From assembly GCA_028871475.1 (NCBI GenBank), contig JAGWMZ010000012.1, positions 1-64,000 of the forward strand: a stretch of DNA of 64,000 nucleotides, read 5' to 3'. The number at the start of each line of letters is the position of its first letter. Within the stretch, counting starts at the first letter, position 1. This DNA comes from Sphingomonadales bacterium. GTDB lineage: Bacteria > Pseudomonadota > Alphaproteobacteria > Sphingomonadales > Sphingomonadaceae. Under the pieces are notes generated by a model, which ran no database searches, was not told the DNA's origin, and worked only from the letters and a program-made list of their open reading frames with translations. Below are positions 33,453-42,382 of this stretch, piece after piece. A program made the translations under genes and the position numbers.

Positions 33453-36400
33453 ATGAATTTCCGCAACCTCTCCGCCTGGTGCATTCGCAACCCCATCGTC
33501 CCCATCGTGCTTTTTGTCGGGCTGATGATGATGGGCATCGTCAGCTTCATGCGGATGGAGGTGCAGCAACAGCCCGACATCGAATTCCCCATCGTCATCG
33601 TGCAGATCAGCCAGCCCGGCGCGGCGCCGACCGAGATCGAGACGCAGATCACCCAGCGCGTGGAAGCGGCGGTGCGCTCGATTCCCGGCGTTGAATCGAT
33701 CAGCTCGACCGCATCGGAAGGCAGCAGCAGCACGCAGGTCCAGTTCAATCTGGGCGAGGACATCAACGCCTCGGTCTCCGAGGTGAAGAACATGGTCGAC
33801 CAGATCCGTGGTAGCCTGCCCGATGGCATTCAGGAACCGCAGATCTTCAAGGTCAACACCTCCTCCGATCCCATCGCCTATTTCTCGGTCAGCGCCGATG
33901 ACATGACCCCCGCGCAGCTCTCCTGGTTCATTGATGATACGGTGGCCAAGCGTCTGCTGGGCGTGGAAGGCATGGCCGATGTGAAGCGCGACGGCGGCGT
34001 CGACCGCGAGATTCTGGTCACGCTCGACCCGGCCAAGATGCAGGCCTTTGGCGTCACCGCGCCGCAGGTGAATGCGGCCTTGCGCGCGCTCAACATGAAT
34101 GCGGCGGGCGGGCGTGTGGAGATCGGCGGCACGCGGCAATCCATGCGCGTGCTGGCCAATGCCCATGATGCCTATGCGCTGAGCCAGACGCAGGTGGCGC
34201 TGGGCGGCAACCGCTATGTGAAACTGTCCGACATCGCCACGGTCAGGGATTCCTATGGCGAACTCAAATCGCTGGCCAAGGTGGGCGGGCGCCCGGTGGT
34301 GCTCTTCTCGATCAGCCGCGCGCGCGGCGCCTCGGACGTCTCGGTCTATGACAATGCGGTCAAGGAAATCGCCAAGATCGAGCAGCAGACCCGGGGCGTG
34401 CATATCTCGCTGCTCTTCACCTCGGTCGATTACACCAAGAAGCAGTATGAAAGCTCGATCGATTCGATGATCGAGGGCGCCGTGCTGGCGGTCATCGTGG
34501 TGTTCTTCTTCCTGCGTGACTGGCGCGCGACGGCGGTGTCGGCGGTGGCCATTCCGCTGTCAGCCATCCCCACCTTCTGGTGCATGAAGGCGTGGTTCGG
34601 CTTTACGCTCAACAACATGTCGCTGCTGGCGCTGGGGCTGGTGGCGGGCGTGCTGGTCGATGACGCCATCGTCGAGATCGAGAACATCGTGCGCCATATG
34701 CGCATGGGCAAGACTGCCTATCAGGCCTCGATCGATGCCGCCGACGAAATCGGCCTTGCCGTGGTGGCCACGACCTTCTCGATCGTGGCGGTGTTTTTGC
34801 CGGTGGGCATGATGCCGGGCGTGGCGGGGGCCTTCTTCAAGAATTTCGGCCTGACGGTGGTGATCTCCGTCCTGATGAGTCTGGCCGTCGCGCGCATGAT
34901 CACGCCGATGGTCGCCGCCTATTTCCTCAAGCCCCACGGCACCAGCGAGCATGGCGGTGGCCCGATGATGGCACGCTATCTCAAGGTGCTGCTCTGGTCG
35001 CTTGACACGCGCAAGGCTCAGGCGGTGCGTGAGCGCGCCCGCACGCTCTATGGCCGCGTGAGTTGGGGGGCGCGGCTGCGTGCGCGGCTGGTCGACCATC
35101 GTGTCTGGATGGTGGGCGTGGCGCTGGTGGCTTTTGCGCTGACCGGGGTCGGGCTCTGGGCGCTGCCCAATGAAATGTTCCCCGATGAGAACAATGACTT
35201 CACCCAGGCGCGTGTCGAACTGGTGCCCGGCACCACCCTTGCCGAGACCGAGGCGGTGGCCGACCGTGTGGCGGCGATCATCGGCAAGCGGCCCGAGGTC
35301 GAGCAGATCCTGCAGGATGTGCAGGAGGCGCGGGCCGATCTCTTCGTGACGCTGAAAAAGGACCGTTCGATCACCACGGCGGATTTCGAACGTGCGCTGA
35401 CCCCGGCCCTGCAGCAGGTGCCCGATGCGCGCGCCACTTTCCGCTCGTCGAGCAATCAGGGATCCTCCTCCGGCCGCCCGATTGAGGTGATGCTGGCCTC
35501 TTCCGACCCGGAAAAGCTGGATGCCACCGCCACGCAGCTTGTCGAACAGATGAAGGGGCTGAAGGAGGTCGTCGCCCCGCGCATCAGCGGCGACCTGCGC
35601 CGCCCCGAGGTGGTGATCACCCCCCGGCTTGATCTGGCCGCCAGCCTGGGCGTGACGACATCCAGCCTTTCCCAGGCCATCCGCATCGCGACGATTGGCG
35701 AAATCGACCAGAATGCGGCGAAGTTCTCGCTGTCCGACCGGCAGGTGCCGATCCGTGTGCGCATGCCCGAAAGCGCGCGTACCGATCTCACCAACATTGC
35801 CAATTTGCCAGTGCCCACGGCCAGCGGCGATTCGGTTCCGCTGTCCCGCGTGGCGCAGATAAGCTTTGGTTCGGGCCCCACCACCATCCAGCGCTACAAT
35901 CAGGCCCGGCGCGTCTTCGTGACCGCCGATCTGCCGCCCGGCGTGGTGAAGAGCGAGGCGATGGACAAGATCAACAAGCTGCCCATCATGCTCCATCTGC
36001 CTGCTGGTGTGTCGAACACCCCCTTTGGCGGTGACAAGTGGCAGCAGGAGATGATCGTCAATTTCCAATATGCGCTGGCCGCCGGCGTGATGCTGGTGTT
36101 TTCGGTGCTGGTGCTGCTCTATCACCGCGTGGTCTCGCCCATGGTGAATATGGGGTCGCTGTTCCTTGCCCCTCTGGGTGGCCTCATCGCGCTGGCGATT
36201 GCCGGGCAGCCGATTTCCATGTCGGTCTTCATCGGCATGCTGATGCTCTTCGGCATCGTGGCGAAGAACTCCATCCTGCTGATCGACTTTGCCATCGAGG
36301 AAATGGCGGCAGGCAGTTCCAAGTTCGATGCCATCGTCGAGGCTGGGCACAAGCGCGCCCAGCCCATCGTGATGACCACGGTGGCGATGACGGCGGGCAT

Positions 36401-36692
36401 GATCCCCTCGGCCCTGTCGCTGGGCGGTGATGGTGCTTGGCGCGCGCCGATGGGCACGGTGGTGATTGGCGGGTTGTGCCTGTCCACCTTGCTGACGTTG
36501 CTCATCGTGCCGGCGGCCTTCAGCCTTGCCGATGGCGTGGAAAAGCGCTTAGGTCCCCTCTTGCGGCGACTGGTGCTGACCTATGATCCGGCCCACCGCC
36601 ATGGAACTTCGCCGGAACCTGACGGTTTCGCGGGCAAGGAGAAGGGTTTATCGCCTCAGTCGCACCAGCAGTCGAGCATGCCGGCGGAGTGA
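33453..36692 (+). CDS. RND family multidrug efflux permease
   Basis: Inner-membrane proton-driven transporter of the HAE1 (AcrB/MexB-like) family, 1079 residues with twelve predicted membrane helices and two large periplasmic loops. It begins with the typical CIRNPIVPIVLFVGLMMMGI helix and has ALGLVAGVLVDDAIVEIENI, with the proton-relay aspartates in the VDDAIVEIEN helix. GIVAKNSILLIDFA is in the second half. An unusual charged insert of about 40 residues follows helix six and contains LKVLLWSLDTRKAQAV. The C-terminal tail after helix twelve is about 55 residues and hydrophilic. Substrates cannot be predicted. Confidence 0.94.
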   Translation: MNFRNLSAWCIRNPIVPIVLFVGLMMMGIVSFMRMEVQQQPDIEFPIVIVQISQPGAAPTEIETQITQRVEAAVRSIPGVESISSTASEGSSSTQVQFNLGEDINASVSEVKNMVDQIRGSLPDGIQEPQIFKVNTSSDPIAYFSVSADDMTPAQLSWFIDDTVAKRLLGVEGMADVKRDGGVDREILVTLDPAKMQAFGVTAPQVNAALRALNMNAAGGRVEIGGTRQSMRVLANAHDAYALSQTQVALGGNRYVKLSDIATVRDSYGELKSLAKVGGRPVVLFSISRARGASDVSVYDNAVKEIAKIEQQTRGVHISLLFTSVDYTKKQYESSIDSMIEGAVLAVIVVFFFLRDWRATAVSAVAIPLSAIPTFWCMKAWFGFTLNNMSLLALGLVAGVLVDDAIVEIENIVRHMRMGKTAYQASIDAADEIGLAVVATTFSIVAVFLPVGMMPGVAGAFFKNFGLTVVISVLMSLAVARMITPMVAAYFLKPHGTSEHGGGPMMARYLKVLLWSLDTRKAQAVRERARTLYGRVSWGARLRARLVDHRVWMVGVALVAFALTGVGLWALPNEMFPDENNDFTQARVELVPGTTLAETEAVADRVAAIIGKRPEVEQILQDVQEARADLFVTLKKDRSITTADFERALTPALQQVPDARATFRSSSNQGSSSGRPIEVMLASSDPEKLDATATQLVEQMKGLKEVVAPRISGDLRRPEVVITPRLDLAASLGVTTSSLSQAIRIATIGEIDQNAAKFSLSDRQVPIRVRMPESARTDLTNIANLPVPTASGDSVPLSRVAQISFGSGPTTIQRYNQARRVFVTADLPPGVVKSEAMDKINKLPIMLHLPAGVSNTPFGGDKWQQEMIVNFQYALAAGVMLVFSVLVLLYHRVVSPMVNMGSLFLAPLGGLIALAIAGQPISMSVFIGMLMLFGIVAKNSILLIDFAIEEMAAGSSKFDAIVEAGHKRAQPIVMTTVAMTAGMIPSALSLGGDGAWRAPMGTVVIGGLCLSTLLTLLIVPAAFSLADGVEKRLGPLLRRLVLTYDPAHRHGTSPEPDGFAGKEKGLSPQSHQQSSMPAE

Positions 36693-37951
36693 GCCAGCCA
36701 CAGGACCGCGCCCGCATCATGCGGCGCGTGGCAGGGGGCCTGCTGGTGGCGATGGCCTGCCTGTTCCTGCTTTCGCGCTATCAGCTGGGGCAGGGACATG
36801 GTGGCTGGGAATGGCCCCGCGCCTTTGCCGAGGCCGCCATGGTGGGCGCGCTGGCCGACTGGTTTGCGGTGACGGCGCTGTTTCGTCATCCCCTCGGCCT
36901 GCCCATTCCCCATACGGCCATCATTCCGGCCAAGAAGGACCAATTGGCCGATGCCATGGCCAGTTTCATCCGCGTCCATTTCCTGAAGGCACAGGTGGTG
37001 CAGCGGCGCCTGCGGCCGGTCAATTTCGCGGGCTATGTGGGCGCCTTTCTCATCGATCCGGGTGGGAATGGCGCGGGTGGCGGTGCGGCGGGCAAGGTTC
37101 GCCTGCGGCAGGGCACAGCAGGGCTATTGGGCGATCTGCTCCATTCGCTGGCCGGTGAGCAATTAGGCACGCTGGCCAAGACCACTCTGCGCGGGCAGCT
37201 CGAAAAGCTCGATCTGGCGCCTTTGCTGGGCCAGTTGCTCTCCACCGCCATCGAGGATGGGCGCCATCGCCCGATCATCGAGGCGGCTTTGCGTTGGGCC
37301 GGCATGACGCTGGAGGACAATGAGGACCTGCTGCGCCGGATGATTCATGACCGGGCCAATGCCATCCTGCGCTGGACGGGTCTGGATGAAAATCTCTCCA
37401 ATGGCATTCTCGATGGGCTCTATCGCCTGCTGGCCGAATGCGTGGTCGACCCGGAGCATCCCCTGCGCGCGCGGATCGAACAGGCGCTGCGCCAATTGGC
37501 CGATGATCTGCTGCATGATCCGGCCATGCAGGCCAAGGTGGCGGGGATGAAGCGCGAGATCCTCGCCAACCCCGCCATGGCGGCCTGGTTCGACGCGCTC
37601 TGGCTGCGGGCGCGCAAGGGCTTGCTGGCCATGGCGGACAATCCCGATGGCACGCTCTCGGGCGGTTTCGGGGCCAGCTTGGCCGAACTGGGCCAGTCAC
37701 TGACGCAGGACCAGCGTCTGCAATTCATGGTCAATCGCCATGCGCGGCGGTTTCTGGCGGGGGTCGCCTCGCGCTATGGCGCGGGCATCGTCACGCTGGT
37801 GTCCGACACGGTGAAACGCTGGGACACGCGGACGGTGACGGCGCGGATTGAAGGGGCGGTGGGCCGCGACCTGCAATTCATCCGCATCAATGGCACGCTG
37901 GTGGGCGGGCTGGTGGGGCTGTTGATCCACCTTGTCGACCAAATGATCTGA
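36689..37951 (+). CDS. DUF445 family membrane protein
   Basis: Conserved DUF445 protein of 420 residues, function unknown. The N-terminal region has a hydrophobic segment (GLLVAMACLFLLSRY) and the family hallmark AFAEAAMVGALADWFAVTALFR is split over residues about 46-68. A long helical middle part follows, and the protein closes with GTLVGGLVGLLIHLVDQ, a second membrane segment. The GTG start overlaps the pump stop (GTGA), so it is translated with the RND genes, although a role in efflux is unproven. Confidence 0.9.
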   Translation: MSQPQDRARIMRRVAGGLLVAMACLFLLSRYQLGQGHGGWEWPRAFAEAAMVGALADWFAVTALFRHPLGLPIPHTAIIPAKKDQLADAMASFIRVHFLKAQVVQRRLRPVNFAGYVGAFLIDPGGNGAGGGAAGKVRLRQGTAGLLGDLLHSLAGEQLGTLAKTTLRGQLEKLDLAPLLGQLLSTAIEDGRHRPIIEAALRWAGMTLEDNEDLLRRMIHDRANAILRWTGLDENLSNGILDGLYRLLAECVVDPEHPLRARIEQALRQLADDLLHDPAMQAKVAGMKREILANPAMAAWFDALWLRARKGLLAMADNPDGTLSGGFGASLAELGQSLTQDQRLQFMVNRHARRFLAGVASRYGAGIVTLVSDTVKRWDTRTVTARIEGAVGRDLQFIRINGTLVGGLVGLLIHLVDQMI

Positions 37952-37995
37952 CCCGCTCCCTCGCGATGAGGAAGCGGGCCGGACCGGTCATTCGC

Positions 37996-38172
37996 TCAGC
38001 GCCGTGCGGCGGTGCCGAGGCGGTGGTAGAGGTGCACGAAGGGCGCGACCTCTGGCTCATCCTCATGGGCCTTCAGGTAGAAATGCACCGCTTGCTTGAG
38101 CAGACGGAAATCCTCGGTCGAGAGGACGGCGCGGGCCCGCGAAGGTTCGCGAGTCATGGTGGTATCGGTCAT
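37996..38172 (-). CDS. 58-residue conserved-looking protein in the aceA operon
   Basis: Very short gene with a strong AGGAGA ribosome-binding site. It encodes 58 residues: a Thr/Arg-rich start (MTDTTMTREPSRARA) then a helical part with STEDFRLLKQAVHFYLK, an acidic turn (AHEDEPEVAPF) and HLYHRLG. I do not recognise a named family. It lies 44 bases downstream of isocitrate lyase on the same strand with no terminator seen between, so it should be co-transcribed. Possible roles are a small partner or regulator of that enzyme; this is inference. Confidence 0.75.
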   Translation of the reverse strand: MTDTTMTREPSRARAVLSTEDFRLLKQAVHFYLKAHEDEPEVAPFVHLYHRLGTAARR

Positions 38173-38216
38173 GGTCTCTCTCCTTTCCTACTCGGTGATG
38201 TGATGGCCGCGTGGCG

Positions 38217-39809
38217 TTATGCGGCGAACTGGTTCATCGTGTTGTGCGCGCCGCCCGCTTTCAGGGCCGCCGCACCGCTGAAATAGTCCTTGTGGTCATC
38301 GCCCATGTCGCTGCCGGCCATGTTCTGGTGCTTGACGCAGGCGATGCCCTGGCGGATTTCCTTGCGCTGCACGCCTTCCACATAGGCCAGCATGCCTTCC
38401 TCGCCGAAATAGCCCTTGGCCAGATTGTCGGTGGACAGCGCCGCCGTGTGATAGGTGGGCAGGGTGATGAGGTGGTGGAAGATACCGGCGCGGGCCGAAG
38501 CGTCGCGCTGGAAGCTGCGGATGCGCGCGTCGGCCTCGATGGCCAGCGGCGTGGCATCATAATCGGCGCTCATCAGGCGGGCGCGGTCATACTCCGACAC
38601 ATTCTGGCCCTGCTCGGCCCAGGCATCATAGACCTGCTGGCGGAAGTTGAGCGTCCAGTTGAAGCTGGGCGAATTGTTGTACACCAGCTTGGCATTGGGG
38701 ATCACTTCGCGCACCCGGTCCACCATGCCCGCGATCTGGGCGATATGGGGCTTCTCGGTCTCGATCCAAAGCAGGTCGGCGCCGTTTTGCAGCGCGGTGA
38801 TGCAGTCGAGCACGCAGCGGTCCTCGCCGGTTCCGGGGCGGAACTGGTAGAGGTTGCTGGGCAGGCGCTTGGGCCGGAGCAATTCGCCGCTGCGGTTGAT
38901 CAGCACATCGCCCGGCTGGCCCGCGCCCTCGACGATCTCGCAATCGAGGAAGGCGTTGTATTGGTCGCCCAGGTCGCCCGGCTCGCGGGTGAAGGCGATC
39001 TGCTTGGTGAGGCCAGCGCCCAGCGAGTCGGTGCGCGCCACGATGACGCCATCGTCGACGCCCAGTTCCAGGAAGGCGTAACGCACCGCGCGGATCTTTG
39101 CGAGGAAGTCCTCATGCGGCACGGTGACCTTGCCGTCCTGATGGCCGCACTGCTTTTCGTCTGAGACCTGATTTTCGATCTGGATGCAGCAGGCACCCGC
39201 CTCGATCATCTTCTTGGCCAGCAGATAGGTCGCCTCGGCATTGCCGAAACCGGCATCGATGTCGGCGATGATCGGCACGATATGGGTTTCATGCGTGTCG
39301 ATGGCGTGCTGCACCTTGGCGACGCGCAACTCGTCGCCTTCGTTGCGCGCCGCGTCCAGTTCGCGGAACAGGCCGCCCAGCTCGCGCGCGTCGGCCTGGC
39401 GCAGGAAGGTGTAAAGTTCCTCGATCAGCGCGGGCACGCTGGTCTTTTCATGCATCGACTGGTCGGGCAGAGGGCCGAACTCGCTGCGCAGGGCGGCGAT
39501 CATCCAACCCGACAGGTAGAGGTAACGGCCCTTCGTCGTGCCGAAATGCTTCTTGATGGCGATCATCTTCTGCTGGCCGATGAAGCCGTGCCAGCAGCCC
39601 AGCGACTGGGTGTAGGCGGCAGGATCGGCGTCATAGGCGGCCATGTCACGGCGCATCACGCCTGCGGTGTAGCGCGCGATGTCAAGGCCCGTGCGGAAGG
39701 CATTCTGGCGGCGCATACGGGCAACCGATTCGGCGCGGATGCCCGTGTTGGCATCGGCGTCGGCAGCGATCGTTGCCTGTGCGTCGGCGATGGATTGCAG
39801 GTAAGTCAT
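38217..39809 (-). CDS. aceA: isocitrate lyase (long isoform)
   Basis: Cleaves isocitrate to glyoxylate and succinate in the glyoxylate shunt, needed for growth on acetate and fatty acids. The catalytic cysteine is Cys221 in EKQCGHQDGK. The substrate loop ARTDSLGAGL and NNSPSFNWTL are typical. At 530 residues it is the long form also found in Pseudomonas rather than the roughly 430-residue E. coli type. I chose the ATG before TYLQSIAD because GGAG lies nine bases upstream; an ATG six codons earlier has no such site. Malate synthase is not in the window. Confidence 0.96.
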   Translation of the reverse strand: MTYLQSIADAQATIAADADANTGIRAESVARMRRQNAFRTGLDIARYTAGVMRRDMAAYDADPAAYTQSLGCWHGFIGQQKMIAIKKHFGTTKGRYLYLSGWMIAALRSEFGPLPDQSMHEKTSVPALIEELYTFLRQADARELGGLFRELDAARNEGDELRVAKVQHAIDTHETHIVPIIADIDAGFGNAEATYLLAKKMIEAGACCIQIENQVSDEKQCGHQDGKVTVPHEDFLAKIRAVRYAFLELGVDDGVIVARTDSLGAGLTKQIAFTREPGDLGDQYNAFLDCEIVEGAGQPGDVLINRSGELLRPKRLPSNLYQFRPGTGEDRCVLDCITALQNGADLLWIETEKPHIAQIAGMVDRVREVIPNAKLVYNNSPSFNWTLNFRQQVYDAWAEQGQNVSEYDRARLMSADYDATPLAIEADARIRSFQRDASARAGIFHHLITLPTYHTAALSTDNLAKGYFGEEGMLAYVEGVQRKEIRQGIACVKHQNMAGSDMGDDHKDYFSGAAALKAGGAHNTMNQFAA

Positions 39810-39899
39810 CTCGGGCACTCCACTCATCTATTGCTGTGGAGTAGCGAATATGCCCATTCGCACCTGCCGAATATGCCTGCTGCGGTGCGATTGTAAAAC

Positions 39900-39928
39900 T
39901 TGACAACTGTTCTCTGTATTGATGTACA
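39900..39928 (+). promoter_or_regulatory. candidate sigma-70-type promoter of the small RNA
   Basis: A perfect TTGACA at 39900-39905 is followed after 17 bases by TGTACA at 39923-39928, a moderate -10 match. Transcription would start near 39935, in the gap between aceA and sucC. Confidence 0.45.
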
Positions 39929-39934
39929 GGATCT

Positions 39935-40068
39935 GTAATTGCATTTTACGCAATTAGTGAGGCGGTAATCGCACTTGCCGGAATCGCAACTGAAGCGGTA
40001 ACAAGACTCTGCCTTTCAGGCATCCTCTCCCAAAACTTTCCAAACCCGGCTTCGGCCGGGTTTTTTTT
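39935..40068 (+). ncRNA. candidate trans-acting small RNA, about 130 nt
   Basis: No protein is encoded on this strand, yet a promoter-like TTGACA precedes it and a strong intrinsic terminator ends it. Near the 5' end TAATTGC 39936-39942 pairs with GCAATTA 39950-39956. A middle part contains twice GCGGTAA and twice AATCGCA. Then TGCC-TTTCA-GGCA forms a hairpin, next to an unpaired CCTCTCCC that could pair with ribosome-binding sites. The start is inferred from the promoter, the end from the terminator. I cannot match it to a known RNA family. The gap 39810-40192 holds nothing else besides the aceA promoter region and the sucC terminator. Confidence 0.55.
40043..40068 (+). terminator. strong intrinsic terminator of the small RNA
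   Basis: CCCGGC-TTCG-GCCGGG at 40045-40060, flanked by AA and followed by eight T's. The UUCG tetraloop and T-run direct it to the plus strand, where no protein gene precedes it. Confidence 0.9.
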
Positions 40069-40111
40069 GTGCGCCGCGCCCGCCAGCGTACCAACGACCG
40101 GTGATGGGCAA

Positions 40112-40150
40112 AGAAAAACCCCGCGAAGGCCGAGGCACATCGCGGGGTTT
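40112..40150 (-). terminator. sucC terminator
   Basis: AAACCCCGCGA at 40116-40126 pairs with TCGCGGGGTTT at 40140-40150; read on the minus strand it runs into TTTTTCTTT. It ends sucC about 40 bases after its stop. Confidence 0.88.
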
Positions 40151-40192
40151 CTTGCCTGTGTCCTGCGGCGGATCGCTCCGCCGCAGAAAGGA

Positions 40193-41395
40193 TCAGGCGC
40201 TGACCTTGGCCACTTCGGCCACGATCTTCTTGGCAGCGTCGCCCAGATCGGCAGCGGCCACGATCGGCAGGCCCGAGTTGTTCAGGATGTCCTTGCCCTT
40301 CTCCACGTTGGTGCCTTCCAGGCGCACAACGAGGGGAACCGACAGGTTCACTTCCTTGGCAGCGGCCACGATACCATCGGCGATGATGTCGCACTTCATA
40401 ATGCCGCCGAAGATGTTGACCAGAATGCCCTTCACGGCAGGATCGGCCAGAATGATCTTGAAGGCCGCCGTCACCTTCTCGGTGGTGGCGCCGCCGCCCA
40501 CGTCGAGGAAGTTGGCGGGGAAAGCGCCGTTCAGCTTGATGATGTCCATCGTCGCCATGGCGAGGCCCGCGCCGTTGACCATGCAGCCGATGTTGCCGTC
40601 CAGCTTGATGTAGGCCAGGTCATACTTGCTGGCTTCGATCTCGGCGGGATCTTCTTCGGTCTCGTCGCGCAGGGCGAAGACATCGGGGTGACGGTAGAGA
40701 GCGTTCGAGTCGAAGCTCATCTTGGTGTCGAGAACCAGCAGCTTGCCGCCCTTGTCTTCCACCAGCGGGTTGATTTCCAGCATGTCGCAGTCCAGCGCCA
40801 CGAAGGCGTCATAAAGCTGCTTGCCGAGAACCTGAGCCTGCTTGTTCTGCTCGCCCTTAAGCTTCAGCGCGAAGGCGATCGCGCGGCCGTGGTGCGGCTG
40901 GAAGCCGGTCGCGGGGTCGATGGTGAGGGTGGTGATCTTCTCGGGCGTGTTGTGCGCCACGTCCTCGATGTCCATGCCGCCTTCGGTCGATACGATGAAG
41001 GACACGCGGCTGCTCTTGCGGTCGACGACCAGCGAGAGGTAATATTCGTGAGCGATGTCAACGCCATCGGTGACATACAGGCGGTTCACCTGCTTGCCGG
41101 CTTCGCCCGTCTGCACGGTGACCAGCGTGTTGCCCAGCATTTCCTTGGCGAAGGCTTCGACATCGTCGATGCTCTTGGCCAGGCGCACGCCGCCCTTGGC
41201 GTCAGCGGGCAGTTCCTTGAACTTGCCCTTGCCGCGGCCACCGGCGTGGATCTGCGCCTTCACAACATAGAGCGGTCCGGGCAACTGCTTGGCACCGGCA
41301 ACGGCTTCCTCGACGGTCAGTGCCGGGTAACCGGTGGGGATGGCTACGCCAAACTTTGCGAGGAGTTCTTTTGCCTGATACTCATGGACGTTCAT
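40193..41395 (-). CDS. sucC: succinyl-CoA ligase (ADP-forming) beta subunit
   Basis: ATP-grasp subunit that with SucD interconverts succinyl-CoA and succinate in the TCA cycle with nucleotide phosphorylation. The start [17 protein letters not shown] is diagnostic, with [14 protein letters not shown] in the ATP-grasp fold and [17 protein letters not shown] for metal binding; GGATTEKV and [15 protein letters not shown] form the CoA-ligase part. Length is 400 residues. Unusually for many bacteria, sucD does not follow: an intrinsic terminator lies just downstream. The partner gene must be elsewhere. Confidence 0.96.
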   Translation of the reverse strand: MNVHEYQAKELLAKFGVAIPTGYPALTVEEAVAGAKQLPGPLYVVKAQIHAGGRGKGKFKELPADAKGGVRLAKSIDDVEAFAKEMLGNTLVTVQTGEAGKQVNRLYVTDGVDIAHEYYLSLVVDRKSSRVSFIVSTEGGMDIEDVAHNTPEKITTLTIDPATGFQPHHGRAIAFALKLKGEQNKQAQVLGKQLYDAFVALDCDMLEINPLVEDKGGKLLVLDTKMSFDSNALYRHPDVFALRDETEEDPAEIEASKYDLAYIKLDGNIGCMVNGAGLAMATMDIIKLNGAFPANFLDVGGGATTEKVTAAFKIILADPAVKGILVNIFGGIMKCDIIADGIVAAAKEVNLSVPLVVRLEGTNVEKGKDILNNSGLPIVAAADLGDAAKKIVAEVAKVSA

Positions 41396-41529
41396 CGGTC
41401 TATCCCGCTATTGCAAGCCGAACGGCTCCTTTTGCGGAAGCCGCCTAAGCATAGGAATGGGGCGATGAAAAGGAGGATGTGTGCTAATAATTCTTAATAG
41501 CAAACTTTCATCCAGGGTCGCCTGACCCG

Positions 41530-42315
41530 GTGATCGACCAGGCCCGATTGCGCGCCATCATGGCGCAGGCCGGGGCTATTGCCATGGCGCGATGGCCTGG
41601 CTCGGGCGAGCACGCCAATGCGCTGGATGTCTGGGAAAAGTCGCCCAATAACCCGGTTTGCTCCGCCGATCTCGCCGTTGATGCCTTCCTGCGCGAGGAA
41701 TTGTCGCGTCTTCTTCCCTCCGCAGGCTGGCTGTCAGAAGAAACCGCCGATTCGCTGGCCCAGCGCGATGGCAGCCTGATCTGGCTGGTCGACCCTATCG
41801 ATGGGACTCGCGATTATATCCATGGCCGCCCCGGATGGTCGGTGTCCGTGGCGCTGGTCAGCGCGGGCCGCCCGCTCATCGGCATGTTGGCCGCGCCTGC
41901 CCGTGACGAGTTCTGGGAAGCGCGCGCGGGGCAGGGTGCCTGGCTGAACGGCGCGCCCATCAGCGCATCACGCCGCGAAGATCTGCCCGGCGCCCGCGTG
42001 CCTGCCACCATGCTGCCGCCCGAAGATACCGACCTCACCATGGTCGATCAGCCCAATTCCATCGCCCTGCGCATCGCCATGGTGGCCGACAATCGCGCCG
42101 ATCTGGTGGCGACGCTGCGCTGGGGCTTCGAATGGGACATTGGCGCCGCCACGCTGATCGCACGTGAGGCTGGCGCCATTGTCAGCGATGCCTTTGGCCA
42201 GACGCTGGGCTACAACAAGGCCGATCCGCGCGCCTTTGGTCTGGTGGTCAGCGCGCCGGCCATCCATCAGGCAGCGGTGGAGCGACTGGCGGAGCGGGCG
42301 CAGCGCTTGGCCTGA
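41530..42315 (+). CDS. inositol monophosphatase/CysQ family phosphatase
   Basis: Magnesium-dependent, lithium-sensitive phosphatase family. The metal-binding motifs are LSEETAD (motif containing the catalytic glutamate), DPIDGTRDYIHG and FEWDIGAATLIAREAG. Length is 261 residues. The best guess is a 3'(2'),5'-bisphosphate nucleotidase (CysQ) clearing PAP from sulfate assimilation, but inositol-1-phosphatase or another sugar phosphatase cannot be excluded. The start is GTG. It is divergent from sucC and convergent with the OmpA-like gene. Confidence 0.88.
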   Translation: MIDQARLRAIMAQAGAIAMARWPGSGEHANALDVWEKSPNNPVCSADLAVDAFLREELSRLLPSAGWLSEETADSLAQRDGSLIWLVDPIDGTRDYIHGRPGWSVSVALVSAGRPLIGMLAAPARDEFWEARAGQGAWLNGAPISASRREDLPGARVPATMLPPEDTDLTMVDQPNSIALRIAMVADNRADLVATLRWGFEWDIGAATLIAREAGAIVSDAFGQTLGYNKADPRAFGLVVSAPAIHQAAVERLAERAQRLA

Positions 42316-42330
42316 TGTGGAGCAAAAGGA

Positions 42331-42365
42331 GGGAAGGTGCGAGCGCGATGGGCCTCGCCCTTCCC
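42331..42365. repeat. degenerate REP-like palindrome
   Basis: GGGAAGG 42331-42337 pairs with CCTTCCC 42359-42365 and GCGAG 42339-42343 with CTCGC 42354-42358, around CGCGATGGGC. It is a diverged member of the TGCGAGGGC family between two convergent genes and may double as a terminator. Confidence 0.5.
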
Positions 42366-42382
42366 CTCTTTTCCTTAATCCC

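Noticed and set aside
41465..41497. Ten-codon frame MKRRMCANNS with nearby AAGGAGG, inside a loose GATGAAA/TTTCATC inverted repeat before the phosphatase gene
   Set aside because: Too short and without regulatory codons or an attenuator stem; the AAGGAGG does not sit at a usable distance from a start. No support beyond chance.
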